Source: Heterotrichella gracilis
Taxonomy: Eukaryota; Sar; Xanthophyceae; Tribonematales; Xanthonemataceae
Direction: 5' to 3'
NCBI GenBank assembly: GCA_032358255.1
Contig: JAULBX010025053.1
Location: 1-64,000 of the forward strand
DNA length: 64,000 bases
The notes under the pieces are model-generated. The model searched no databases. It was given only the letters and a program-made list of their open reading frames with translations, and was not told where the DNA came from. This document shows, piece by piece, positions 54,201 through 64,000 of the stretch. The stretch's first letter is position 1. The number at the start of each line of letters is the position of its first letter. Position numbers and translations under genes: made by a program.

Positions 54201-55937
54201 GCCCTCTGTATACATCTTCATGTTGCAGGCTAATTGGTTTCTAATCTTAAGTCCCTGCGCCTGGGGAATTAAAACACTTGTGCAGCCAAGCTGCCCTGCC
54301 AGGCAGGCATTTTTATACAAATTGCGTTTAAAACCCCTGCCAGCCACACTGCTGCTGCTCACGCCCAACCCACCCCCTCGCCCCCCAGGTGTACAAAGCC
54401 CTGCGCAGCGGCGTGTCTGAGGTAGCTGTGAAGGTGCTGAAAGAGGGGCAGAATGACCGCCAGCGCAGCGATTTCATGAAGGAGGTGGCAATCCTCAAGG
54501 GCTGCCACGACCAGAACATCGTGCAGTTCCTGGGCGTGTGCCAGAAGGACGCGCACAACACCTGGCTGGTGACCGAGTTCATGGTGGGGGGCGACCTGTA
54601 CCACGCGCTGTGCAAGCTGGAGGGCAATGAGCAGTATGGGTGGTACCAGAAGTGAGTAAACCAAATTTTTTGATATTCCTTTTTCAGACTGATCTTGGAG
54701 GGCAGGGTGGGGCTACCAGGGCATCTGTTGTGTTTTATGGATTTGATTTTTGGAGTATATTTTATTGCAGTTTATTTTATTTTATTCTTAATTTCAATAC
54801 TAATTTGGCATGAGGATGCCAGCTCTGGATTCTACTCCATGCATGAACTGCGCATTGACGGTGGATGCCGAGGATCAATGCATTAAGGCTATATCTAGGG
54901 ACTGCAGCAGCTCATCCTAATCCTGCTGTACAGCATGTGGCACATCCACGACACTGCATTGCCACATGCGCCTGCCTTGCTACATGCCCCACCATTCACC
55001 ACACTGCATTGCTGCCCAGCTGACCCCCCCTGCTACCACCTCTGCAGGGGCCATTTGATCGCGCTGGACGTCGCCCGCGGCCTGCACTTCCTGCACTCCC
55101 ACCGCATCGTGCACTTTGACCTCAAGTCTGCCAACGTGCTGCTCACGCGCGAGGTAGGGAGTTGCATTATTTGTGAGCTCTAAAGCAAGGTTCATGAAGA
55201 GTGGGACAGGCACACGCGTCAGCATGTGGTGCAGCATTCCCATTCAATGTTGTTTGAGTATGGGGGCTGCAGCACATTATGGCTGCAGCTTTAAAATACA
55301 CACCAAGAAGTGCAACTGATCAACCCAACTGATTGAACTCGATTTACAACTTCAATCGATTTCCAACTTTAATCGATCCAATCACAACCACAGGGGGTGG
55401 CCAAGATCGCTGACGTCGGCTTTGCCCGCGTGATGAGCAGCCAGTATGTGTCGCGCCAGGACGCCTTTGGCACCTTTGCGTGGGCCGCACCTGAGATCTT
55501 CACCGGCCAGCGCTGCACTGAAAAGGTCGACATCTACAGCTATGGCGTGGTGCTGTGGGAGATTGTGGTGCACGAGGTGCCACAGCGCGGGAGGCTGAGG
55601 ACAATGAAGTAAGTTGGGAGGGGCTTGGATTAAGTATATGCAGAGCTCATGAATGTACATTGGTCAACGTATCCTGCACCCTGCGCATTAGGTTGCTGCA
55701 TGACTCGTTGAACGAACACCCAGTGGATGGTCAACAGCAGTCTCCCTGAATTCTTGCCCCATGTGCATGGGCCGCTGCCTGATTTCTTGCTCTTGTGCAT
55801 GCAGCGCGCCCAACGAGTGCCCTCCCTGGGTGGGTGACCTCACCAACCGCTGCCTCAGCCTCAACCCCAAGCAGCGCCCAACAGCAAAGCAGATTGTGGA
55901 GCTGATGGCTGCAAAGCTGCCTGAGTCCAGCTGGTGA
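50870..55937 (+). CDS. Transmembrane receptor-like Ser/Thr kinase with Pro-rich ectodomain
   Basis: Exons 50870-51570, 52046-52189, 52396-53298, 53607-54088, 54389-54651, 55048-55153, 55394-55608 and 55805-55937 join in phase, except across a 100-N gap in exon 1. Order: signal peptide (LWLLVVLLDSFSTAAE), Lys-Asp-Lys-Pro repeats, Ser-Pro dipeptides around the gap, Ala/Pro-rich stretch with APAPAP units, transmembrane helix (AALLLIAVLALFFFM) and stop-transfer RRRKR, then a kinase: LGAGAFGTVYK, VAVK, HFDLKSANVLL, ADVGFA, WAAPEIF, DIYSYGVVLWE, CLSLNPKQRP. The Pro-rich outer part resembles hydroxyproline-rich wall proteins, suggesting wall sensing. It is a non-RD kinase (HFD, not HRD), with DVG for DFG. 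The join 52189 to 52396 may instead be 52180ish to 52359. About 980 residues. Confidence 0.85.
51120..51415 (+). repeat. Ser-Pro coding hexamer repeat flanking an assembly gap
   Basis: Left of the gap the unit is CCGTCG (and CCATCA); right of it CCATCG repeats about 15 times. Antisense frames of Asp-Gly or Met-Ala repeats are shadows. Confidence 0.95.
51221..51320. other. Assembly gap (100 N)
   Basis: Exactly 100 N, the usual placeholder for unknown length. With 100 nt the downstream frame would read Ile-Ala; the frame that continues Ser-Pro and reaches the exon-1 donor needs a true gap length one nt less, or two nt more, modulo 3. Confidence 0.95.
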
Positions 55938-56220
55938 GCATACGCTGTCGAGCTCGGAAAGCGGCACATGCAGGGAGCTCGAGGTTGAGCTTCTGAATGG
56001 CTAGGGTTTAGGGTTGAAGAACTTCTGGGTGGAGCAAGCAGATTTGGCAACTGCAGACAGGGCAAGCACCAATGATCATAGGGGTTGAAACCTTGTTTGC
56101 ATTGGCCTGATTCCAGCCGGTGAGCGTATGCGCGCCAAGCTTGGAAAGCGGCAGATGCAGGGAGCTCGAGGTTGAGCCTCTGGGTGGGAGCAACGGATAT
56201 TTAGCAACTACAGGACAGGG
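55922..56220 (+). repeat. Tandem copy of the receptor-kinase coding end
   Basis: The stop region (tccagctggtgagca ... gagctcgaggttgagc, 55926-55988) recurs, about 80% alike by eye, at about 56112-56175 (tccagccggtgagcg ... gagctcgaggttgagc), 186 bp away. ctagggtttagggtt lies inside the unit at 56003-56017. Confidence 0.85.
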
Positions 56221-57068
56221 CGCAACTATTTTTTGCGCATATATTTTTTGAGGGGTTTGATCTATTTTGCGCTGGTCTGCCGTTTTTGCGCTGGTCTGCC
56301 ATGGCATGTTCCAAGTAGTCCCTCTGCTTTCATCATGCTAGTGATGAGTTTATGCAAGCACTTTTCCATGAACAGTTGTTGATATTGTGAGAGGTGAGCG
56401 GCATGAGCACAGTCAATATTTGAGCTGCAGCTAGCACGATGCCCAGTGCCACAATGGGTCAGTGTGTGGGGTTTGCGGGACCTGGAGTGCCCCCTGATAT
56501 ATTGATGTTGTAATTGTTGGATTTAGTGAGTCACGTCCTTTATTTGATCAACCTCTGTACGTGCACACCGAGTCAGGGGAGGCTTGCCCAGGCCATTGAG
56601 CAATGGCGTTGGGAAATGCTATGGTTTGATAGAAACCGTCTTGGTCTGCATTTCAATGTTGGCACTTCTGGGGACCAGAAAGTACTTTCGGACAAGCTGC
56701 ATTAGTGCCCAGCGTTGCAAGAACTGCAGCAATTCCAATCACCCCCATGGGCGCAGCCGTGGTCCCCAACCCTTCCGAAGTCCCAGGGAGTGGATACATA
56801 ATTGCACGCGCCGCAGCGACGGGGCACTTGCAACAAAGGCACTTCTGAAGGCACTGATGCCCACTTCTTCGTTAAAATGTTCTGCCACGGACGCTGTAGC
56901 AGCTGCGGTTCTCCCGCTAGTACGCTCTATTTTTTATTGTACACAAAGTTATGCATGCATACATGATGCATGCATGCAAGTGTAGGAACGCAGGTTGACA
57001 AGTACTCTCCATTGCCAGACTCGTAGCTTTGCAGTATAGGAAACAAAGTTGGGCTTCAGTAACATGTG
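55938..57068. other. Intergenic between the kinase and the oxygenase-Ubl gene
   Basis: Apart from the duplicated kinase end, nothing recognised. It includes the upstream region of the gene starting at 57069. Confidence 0.55.
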
Positions 57069-60000
57069 ATGGCGGTGTCGTATACAGACCTAGACTTGCG
57101 GCTGGACTTGGATGCACCTACTTATGGTGGCGCTGCGAGCACTGTCACCACTGACCTTATACACCGTGGCTACTGCACCATCCAGTTGGACCCCGAGGCA
57201 CACGGGTTGCTGTACCTGTATCAAAACGCTCTCAACGGAACGAGCACTCCCAGTTGCAACTCGCCAGCGAACGGAGTGGAGGTGCACCACGTGCCAACCA
57301 GGGAGGTTGCAGCATTCACTGCGGGGTGCAGGGAAACAGGGGAGGTACCAGCAGAGAAGGTGCACGCAGCAAATAAGGTGGGTTCCCTTCTATGTGTTGG
57401 CATCTCTTCTGCGAATGCTGATTGAGGGGGTTAGTGATATAGGGTAAAGTACAGCAATGGCGTTTGTACTGCATATGGCAGCAGAGGGTGTCTGCTTTTT
57501 CTTGGACCCGCACCCCCAACTATACACATAGGCTTCCATAACAAATACGTGTAAAACACTTCTGATTACCTGCCAAGCTGGTAACCAGTTGTGTCTGTGG
57601 CACCGACTATGCTGCACTGTGCATGCTGGTTGCTATCTATCTGCCACAGAGTTATTTAGTGCTCAGCCACGCCTTGGCCATGACTCAGTCCAAGGCAAAG
57701 GATATCCATCAGTGCAGTAGTATGGCTGTAAGCTGCAACGCCATACAACCCACCACCCTGCACACTGCCTGGTACTGCCGTCTAGGTCAACGTAAAACTG
57801 CGGATGCAGTGTACCCTCACCACCTTGCCCACTGCCTGCAGGCTGCCGCCCTGCTAGATGATATCGCCCGCGCAGTGCTGTGTGCAATCACCCACAACGC
57901 CGGCCTGCCCACATACTGCCTGCACCCACTGCTAGACAATGTAGTGGCGCAGCACGAGGGCAGGGCCAGCATGCTGCATGCGGTGCGCCACATACCAGTG
58001 GCCAGCACCGTGCAGGCGAAGCAAATCGGATCCATCGACGTGCACAAAGACAGGGGCCTGCTCACGGTGGTGGCGTCCACGTCCCCGGGCCTACAGGTGT
58101 GTGCACAGCCTGTGTTCCGTTCTCATCCCCTGGGGACGACCTGATAGGGTCCCATCAGCATCCTACCAGTATTGCAGCTGCGTATGCTGGGAGGCCCCTC
58201 AACCTAGGACCTGCAGCCTCTTGTGAGTTATTTACTAATATATACTGTACCATGAGGGGTTGCAGATGAGGGGGGTACGCTGCGGGGTGGTATCAGGGAT
58301 GGCAGGGAAGCAGGTGAAGTGTACTGAACACCCATGGGGCAGGGGCTGGGCAGGAGTTGCAGCATCTAGTGGATGGTCATGTGGAAGATGTTCCACAACA
58401 GCACCGTGTGCTTGTGCACTGCATGTGTTGACCTTTGTCCCAACCACGGTATGATTGTCCCACGTCCTGTGTGTGTGTTCCCTTTGCCAGGTGTTGGGCT
58501 TTGAGGGGTGGTGCGATGTGGCGCTCGAGCCCAACGAGGTGGCTGTGTTTGCTGGCCACACCCTGAGCTACGCCACGCAGGGGTACATCAAGGCAGCAGT
58601 GCACAGAATGGTAGGGTACAAAACCCTTGCTGTGGGTGCCTTGACTATGTCATGACCACCACCACTGGCAGTGCAACGTGGCATGCAGCATGGCGGTTGG
58701 CGGGCTGGCAATCGCGCGATACTTTTCAAATACTCATTTGATGCATCTTGCCTGCATCAAGCTCCTGAGCAGGGAGTTGATTAAGGACCAGTGCCATGCT
58801 AGGCATTCCAACCTCGCAGGCTACGTAGCTTGTGCGCCGTGCCTTTCCCAAACTGAATGCAACAAGTCATTCTGACACAGCCTTGCCTGCCATTGTGCAA
58901 TCCCCACACCCTAAAGGAACCATTCTCTCCTTGCGCAGGTATCCCCCGTCCTAGGCCAGCCAATACGCACCATCCTTGCATACAAGCTGAGGGCAAGGAA
59001 CAGCGCAATAGTGGACCCACGGCTATGCTCAGAGGCTGCCAGCTGGCGCACCCAGCCCGAATGGTACGTGTCAGGGGTCGGTGACGATGATGTTGCCCAG
59101 GCAGGTGTGGCACGAGTTGCTAGTGGTGGTGGTCACATCAGACTGGGTAGCTATTGTGGAGGGGAAAAAGGGATTTGTTTCCTGGGTTTTTCACGTTGTG
59201 TGCATATCTAGATATATGTATTAGCTTGGTTGTTGACCATACAGGGGGTACATGTTCTTGGGCGGAGGATCATCCTGTGGCCTGCCAGCACTGTGCCTGA
59301 ATCACCTCATGTGTGGTGTAGGGCGCGCCTGAGCGGCAAGGACTCGCCACCATGCCGGGTCAGTGACCTGATGCACCAGTTTGAACAGACCCATGCGGGG
59401 GCAGGCAGCGGCGCAGCCGCACTCTCGCCACTCCCCAGCAGCAGCAGCAGCCAAAACGAGCCCCATGCCGCACCAGCCCTCAGCACAGCGCAGCCGCCTG
59501 TTAAGAAGAGCCTGCCAGCACAAGCACCACATGCCGCAACAGAGCCTGCGGTTGAGGGCGGTACGCAGTCTGACGAGCCAGTTGCAAATGACCACACGGT
59601 CGACAGCGCACCACAGCAGAGGCAGCAAGCAGGGGATGCTGAGGCAGTGCCACCAGCCCAGCAGCCTGCTAGGCCCGGCACGCCAGTTCTGCGCTCGAAT
59701 GGTAGGGGGCATTATGGCATTAACTCCCTCTTTGCTAACCCCCCTTGCGTAATTAACGCGCCTGCTCAAGGACAGGCTCCTTTTGTCTGAATTAAAAATG
59801 ATTATATCTTCATTCATTTCATTATCAATGTATCATCTTCTATTTACTTATCTACTTGGTCTGCGCTCCGCAGATACTCCACAAGCTGCAGACGCTGCGG
59901 CCAGTCCACCACCGCCAAAATTGCCTGCGCAGCCACTACCAGACAGGCAAACGACAAGGGAGGTGGCTGGAGCGCCACATGCACCCCCTTCTGGGGCCAA

Positions 60001-61669
60001 CCCCGCGCCTGGCAATGGATCAGCGCATGAGCACAAGGCCAAGCCAGGGGCGCACTCCACCAAGCCTCCACAGCCTGAGGGGTGGGGATCGCAGCCAAAG
60101 GCGCCACAGCTGGCAACTCCTGGTTGGCTGGATGATGGGTTCCCAGACCCTGGGTTCCCAGACCCTGGATGGCCAGACAGTAAGGGCGATGCGGTGCAAG
60201 CAGCAACGTCAAGTGAGCCTGTCCCGCCATCGCATCACTCGTCCAGGCGGGCAGAGCCAGCGTATGACTCCCGATCCGAGCACTCGGAGGAGTCATTGGC
60301 CCACCCACGCAGCACACCACAGCCTCCCCGGGGTCACAAATCCCCAGCGCAGCCCCCACGTGGCCCGCAGCAGCTTTGGGTGCCCCGCGGGGCATCACAA
60401 CCGCAAGCACCTGCGAAGCCAAGGGAGGTATCAGACAGGCAAGTGCCAAGGGAAGAGGCTGGTGCGCCACGCGGCAAACCCGCTTCTGCGGATGGATCAT
60501 GGGGTGAGCAGCGGTCTGAGCGCGGGAAAGAGTCATCGCAGCTTGGCAGGTGGGGTGCGCAGCCAAAGGCGGCTAGCTCTGGTTGGCCTGATGCTGGAAT
60601 CCCCGAACCTGGGTGGCCGGAGACTGGGTGGCCAGAAATTGACGGCGATGCGGTGCCAGCAACAACACATGATCAAGAGGCAGAGCCTGCTCCTCAAGTG
60701 CACCAGCCATCCAGCCGCACTGTCTCTAGGTATGGCACCCGGACCGAGCACCCGCCAGAGCCAACCGCGCACCCGCGCAGCACCGCGCCGCCACCTGGCG
60801 GGTACAAGTCACCCATGAAGATTTCAGCCTCACATGACCAGCACCAGACATGGGCCCCGGGCGGCACATCCCAGCCTCTGAGGGCTCCGCCGCCACCCCG
60901 GGGACCAGTGGACCACCCGCGCATCCCGGCAGATCCCGACAATGGAGAAGGGTGGGGGCAGGGGCGGGGGCGGGGCAGGGGGCGCATCCCGGGGCGGGGG
61001 CGAGGGCGGGAGGGCATGGCCGTCTGGCAGGCAAGGGAACGGAGCACCGCACTGGAAAGTGCCGCTAGTGAGTGGGGCGCACTCCGCCAGGCTCCCACGC
61101 GCGCAGGCGATGCCAACTCCTGGGATTCTGCCCCCCATCACGAGGTGGAGACCGCCCCCCATCCCAGGAGGGAACCAGCCTCCCATCCCAGGGGGGAAAT
61201 CTACGTCCATCCCAGGGAGGAGGTATACTCCATTGTCAGGGTGCAACCAGCCTCCCAACCCAGGGTGCAACAAGCCTCCCATCCCAGGGGGGAGGTATGC
61301 TCCCATCCTAGGGGAGAACCAGCCTCCCACCCCAAGCTGGAATCAGTGCACCAGCCACCGACAGTGACAAAAGAAGACAGCTCCCGGGAGAGGCCTACCA
61401 CTTTCGCAGGGCAGGGTTCTACAGAGTGGGCTCGGAGCGGTCCCATGAAGGTGGTTGTCAAGGGGTGGGGGGAGACGTATGAGGTGGAGATGGATTCAGC
61501 GTATGAGACTGTTGAGGCCCTGGAGGCGAAGCTGCTTCCCCTCACAGGCATGCGGCCCAAGCAGATGGTGGTGATGTACGCTGGCAGGAGGATGGAAGAT
61601 GAGCGCCCGCTGGGTTCATACGGGGTGCGTGACGGGTGCATCGTGCACCTGGCGATGAGGAAGTCGTAG
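57069..61669 (+). CDS. 2-oxoglutarate/Fe(II) oxygenase fused to a C-terminal ubiquitin-like domain
   Basis: Six exons: 57069-57377, 57842-58096, 58491-58610, 58939-59063, 59322-59701, 59874-61669, in phase, 994 residues. Residues 1 to about 270 are an isopenicillin-N-synthase-type oxygenase: VHKDRGLLTVV gives the His170-x-Asp172 iron ligands, AAVHRM gives distal His226, and IRTILAYKL gives Arg238 for 2-oxoglutarate. The long middle is Pro/Ser/Gly-rich and probably disordered, with a roughly 155-residue internal duplication and His-Pro-Arg-Gly-Glu repeats near 760-830. Residues 921-994 form a ubiquitin-like fold (MKVVVKGWGETYEVEMDS ... LGSYGVRDGCIVHLAM) without a C-terminal Gly-Gly, so it is a built-in adaptor, not a conjugated modifier. 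Substrate unknown; recruitment to proteasome or p97-type partners is inference. Confidence 0.85.
59940..60830 (+). repeat. About 470-490 bp in-frame duplication within the last exon of the oxygenase-Ubl gene
   Basis: Matched pairs include agacaggcaa at 59941 and 60436, ggtggg(g/t)..cgcagccaaaggcg at 60081 and 60550, and cgcagcac(a/c).. at 60308 and 60776. The protein repeat keeps the GWPD/GWPE and HPRST blocks. Confidence 0.8.
61138..61345 (+). repeat. About 30-bp tandem units encoding HPRGE-type repeats
   Basis: cctcccatcccaggggggaa and variants repeat about seven times, encoding His-Pro-Arg-(Arg/Gly)-Glu followed by Pro-Ala-Ser or Val-Tyr-Ser. It stays in frame with the Ubl domain downstream. 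Confidence 0.85.
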
Positions 61670-63265
61670 GCAGCAAATATGACCAAGTTGGTGGCAAAAA
61701 CTGCTTTTTAGTGCAATGCCATTACAACGTCAAGTTGAGTCAATGACATTCCAGAATCAAATGCCTGCATTAAATGGCATGCATATGCCTAGTGCACGTT
61801 GTGGTTTACCGTGATGAGCTCTGCTCGACAATCAAGTTGCGTACACTATAATTTTCACTCGTGCCGGCGTTGGTTTTTCTTCCGTTTTTTGCGATGGTTG
61901 CATGATCATGATGCACATCAGTGATCGCCATGATGCACATCAGTGATCGCCATGATGGCCGGCAACAGCATGGTTTGGCATTCTGACCGCACGCCATGCC
62001 ATGCCTGCAAGCCATTCAATGGGACTCAGTTGCACTGCAGTCATGCATGACTATCTTGGTGACTGCGCAGTGCGTCCCCTCATTTTCTCAACTCGATGTG
62101 AGCAATTTCCTTGTAGGAGGCTCCTTTCCTTCAAGTTCACGTGACACTGGCTGAGTGCCTGAATGAGTTGCAAATCACAATACATGTCAGTCACGGTACA
62201 AGTTGAACATGTAGCTACCAGTCTTAGACAAGACAAATACTTTGCCTAGTGGCCCCTTATTGTGACCCCCCAGGCTGGGGCGATTCAATATTCGGAATCA
62301 TAGCGGCTTGTTAATAATTATTCAATAACATGAGCATTGAATAATATTTTGCCACTTAATTCAATTAGTCCAGTGGACCAGGTCCAGCAATTGCATGCGA
62401 AAGAAAGAACGAAAGAGGACGACCTTGCCAAGACAATGTTATATAATATTAGTCTGCAATCGTGAACCATTCGTCACGCATTCATGTGATTAATGGGTTC
62501 AGAACCCATTAATTTACAAGGGAAATTCACTCCTGTAAGCCTGCTGTGACTGAATGCAAACATTGTTCACCAATTATAGATCAGCGCTGAGCGATAATTG
62601 CTGCAATTGAAAAAGCTGCCCTGGTTGAAGAATAAAATTCACATGGCACAGCTTGGCATGGCATCATTTTGACCGATGCTGCATGTCGATCTGATGATTC
62701 ATGCCGTGGAGTCCACTGGCCCACTGAGGGTGGAGTTGCATACTGGGGAAGCCCAAGCACAATCATGATTGTGACAGACTCTGGCCTGGCCATATAATGT
62801 ACCTTGTTACGGCGGTAAAATGCCCGTCACAATAGCAGCTAGGCCCTGACAACCACTGGCTGGTACCTGCTGCCTTGGCACAAACTGGTGTACTGGGTGC
62901 TCAGCGTTCGATGCCTCCCTGAACAAGGTGCCTCCCAGCCCATAAGAAGCCAACTATGCGACTGTAGTGTGCTGATCAATGACCACAGCATGTCCAACCA
63001 GTGCCACTGCTGCTGAGGGCATTGATTACTGATCACCTGGCAGGCGATCATGATGCACTATACCCTGCACTGCTGTCATGCCGTGCCAAATATCAAGCTG
63101 GCAGGTCAAACTGCATGTACTTCAGTCTCGTTGGAATCGCAAAAAAAAATTCCATTCCTAGCAGCACATTGGCGCAGAAACAATCAAGTCTGACGTAGCG
63201 GTGGAGAAGTGCTACTGGCTCAATTTTGGCCTCTGTTTCAGCCTTCTGCAACTAACTGTGTGTAT
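61670..63265. other. Intergenic between converging genes
   Basis: No exon or RNA gene recognised. A 22-bp unit (catgatgcacatcagtgatcgc) is present twice in tandem at about 61908-61951. AT-rich with ttaataattattcaataa near 62310. Confidence 0.6.
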
Positions 63266-63955
63266 TCATTTGGGACTGGAGGCTGCCGCGGCTGGTTCTT
63301 GTGGTTTGTCTCCCTGGTCTGGCCGTACTGACCGCCCTGCGCTTGACGCCACCCAGCCTGCCATTTGAAACACCGCCCACACACCCGCTGCCGCAATGCC
63401 CATCGCCCCCACGGCGCCTGCCCCCATTGCACTGACGGTGGTGAATGCGGAGGGGCCCTCTGATGGTCCTTGTGGATTTTGAGGCCATGGGTCCTCGTCT
63501 GATTCCGACCCTGCACATGCAAGGGCATATAAAAGCCTATAAGTGTGCTGGGCATGTAAGCGTAACATCTAGCCTAGAGTAGCCTGAAGCAATATGAGAT
63601 AGAACCGAGGTGCTTCTTGGTGCGACACAGCGTATATGCGGAGAGATCCACTCAGCAAGTATGAGTAACAGATGGTTCCCCCTACATATGCAAGGCAGCA
63701 CAGTAACAATGCCAAGCATGCCACTCACGCATATGCATGCATATGGACCGCACTGGCAAAGTTAGAAGTTTCCAGCGGCATCAGCTGGAATACCTAGAAT
63801 ATATACGTCGCAATACCTTCAAGCTTCTCGCTTTTCTGTGGCTCTGTGGCTGGCTGTTGCGTAGTCAGCACCCTGGCGAAAGGGGGCACACCTAGGGGTG
63901 TGTGGCGTTGAAAGCACGCTCGATAAGCACTCGTGCCCAACGTTGATGCCTTCAT
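63266..63955 (-). CDS. Small single-pass membrane protein, family not recognised
   Basis: Two minus-strand exons, 63892-63955 and 63266-63510, join in phase (G from exon 1 plus GG) for 102 residues. The start MKASTLGTSAYRACFQRH is Arg/Ser/Thr-rich with no acidic residue, like a mitochondrial presequence. After the splice comes an acidic, Pro-rich stretch (SESDEDPWPQNPQGP), then a Gly/Ala-rich hydrophobic helix (AVGAMGIAAAGVWAVFQMAG) and a polar tail ending AAAASSPK. I do not recognise the family. The layout fits a small mitochondrial inner-membrane subunit, but that is inference. The gene start is only 45 bp from the window edge. Confidence 0.6.
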
Positions 63956-64000
63956 GACGTTCACGGTGTAGTATCACGAGCGACAGTACATAGAAAAGTC

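Overview
The window is nuclear DNA of a green alga (core chlorophyte type). Nearly every gene is split by many short GT-AG introns. The gene set is plant-like: plastid ribosomal protein L15, plastid-division FtsZ1, a glucan-phosphatase-like enzyme, UDP-xylose synthase, the two-subunit plant-type NAD-isocitrate dehydrogenase, and a receptor kinase with a Ser-Pro/Ala-Pro-rich outer region like algal cell-wall proteins. All three stop codons are used. Intron and intergenic DNA is scattered with CCCTAAA/TTTAGGG heptamers (Arabidopsis-type telomere unit). I cannot name the species. Exons were joined by hand from splice signals, reading phase and family knowledge, so boundaries are predictions.

Left to right: a 5'-truncated but open LINE reverse transcriptase (1-1382, -); a Vms1-like (VLRF1) release-factor-type protein (1752-4424, -, ends unresolved); TMEM14 (5852-6587, -); an unknown small membrane protein (7097-8047, +); plastid L15 (8743-10986, +); an ATC-hydrolase-family protein (12254-15354, -); a PDRG1-like prefoldin (15918-16576, +); cytochrome c (17784-18354, -); catalytic NAD-IDH (19262-20825, -) head-to-head with regulatory NAD-IDH (21540-23769, +); VDAC porin (25019-26293, -); NADPH-cytochrome P450 reductase (27076-31587, -); UDP-glucuronate decarboxylase (32732-34373, -); BAP31-like ER protein (35582-36846, -); a dual-specificity phosphatase with a DUF2934-like region (38065-40341, -); a CWGGHGR-type phosphatase (42370-45008, -) divergent from FtsZ1 (45723-48518, +); a transmembrane receptor kinase containing an assembly gap (50870-55937, +); a 2-oxoglutarate oxygenase fused to a C-terminal ubiquitin-like domain (57069-61669, +); and a two-exon small membrane protein (63266-63955, -).

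Mitochondrial functions dominate the middle (cytochrome c, both IDH subunits, porin). Several neighbours are divergent with 0.5-0.7 kb between start codons (TMEM14/7097 gene, ATC-hydrolase/PDRG1, the IDH pair, phosphatase/FtsZ1), so shared promoters are likely. The IDH pair is the clearest case, because the two products assemble into one enzyme.

The most unusual signal is structural. At several exon edges the splice junction, or the end of the coding region, has been tandemly copied, usually next to CCCTAAA-like tracts, and the extra copies sit decayed in the intron or 3' flank (L15 introns 3 and 4, ATC-hydrolase introns 1 and 6, the VLRF1 gene, the 3' end of the receptor kinase). In L15 one copy is 72 nt, in frame and stop-free, so it offers a ready-made alternative acceptor.
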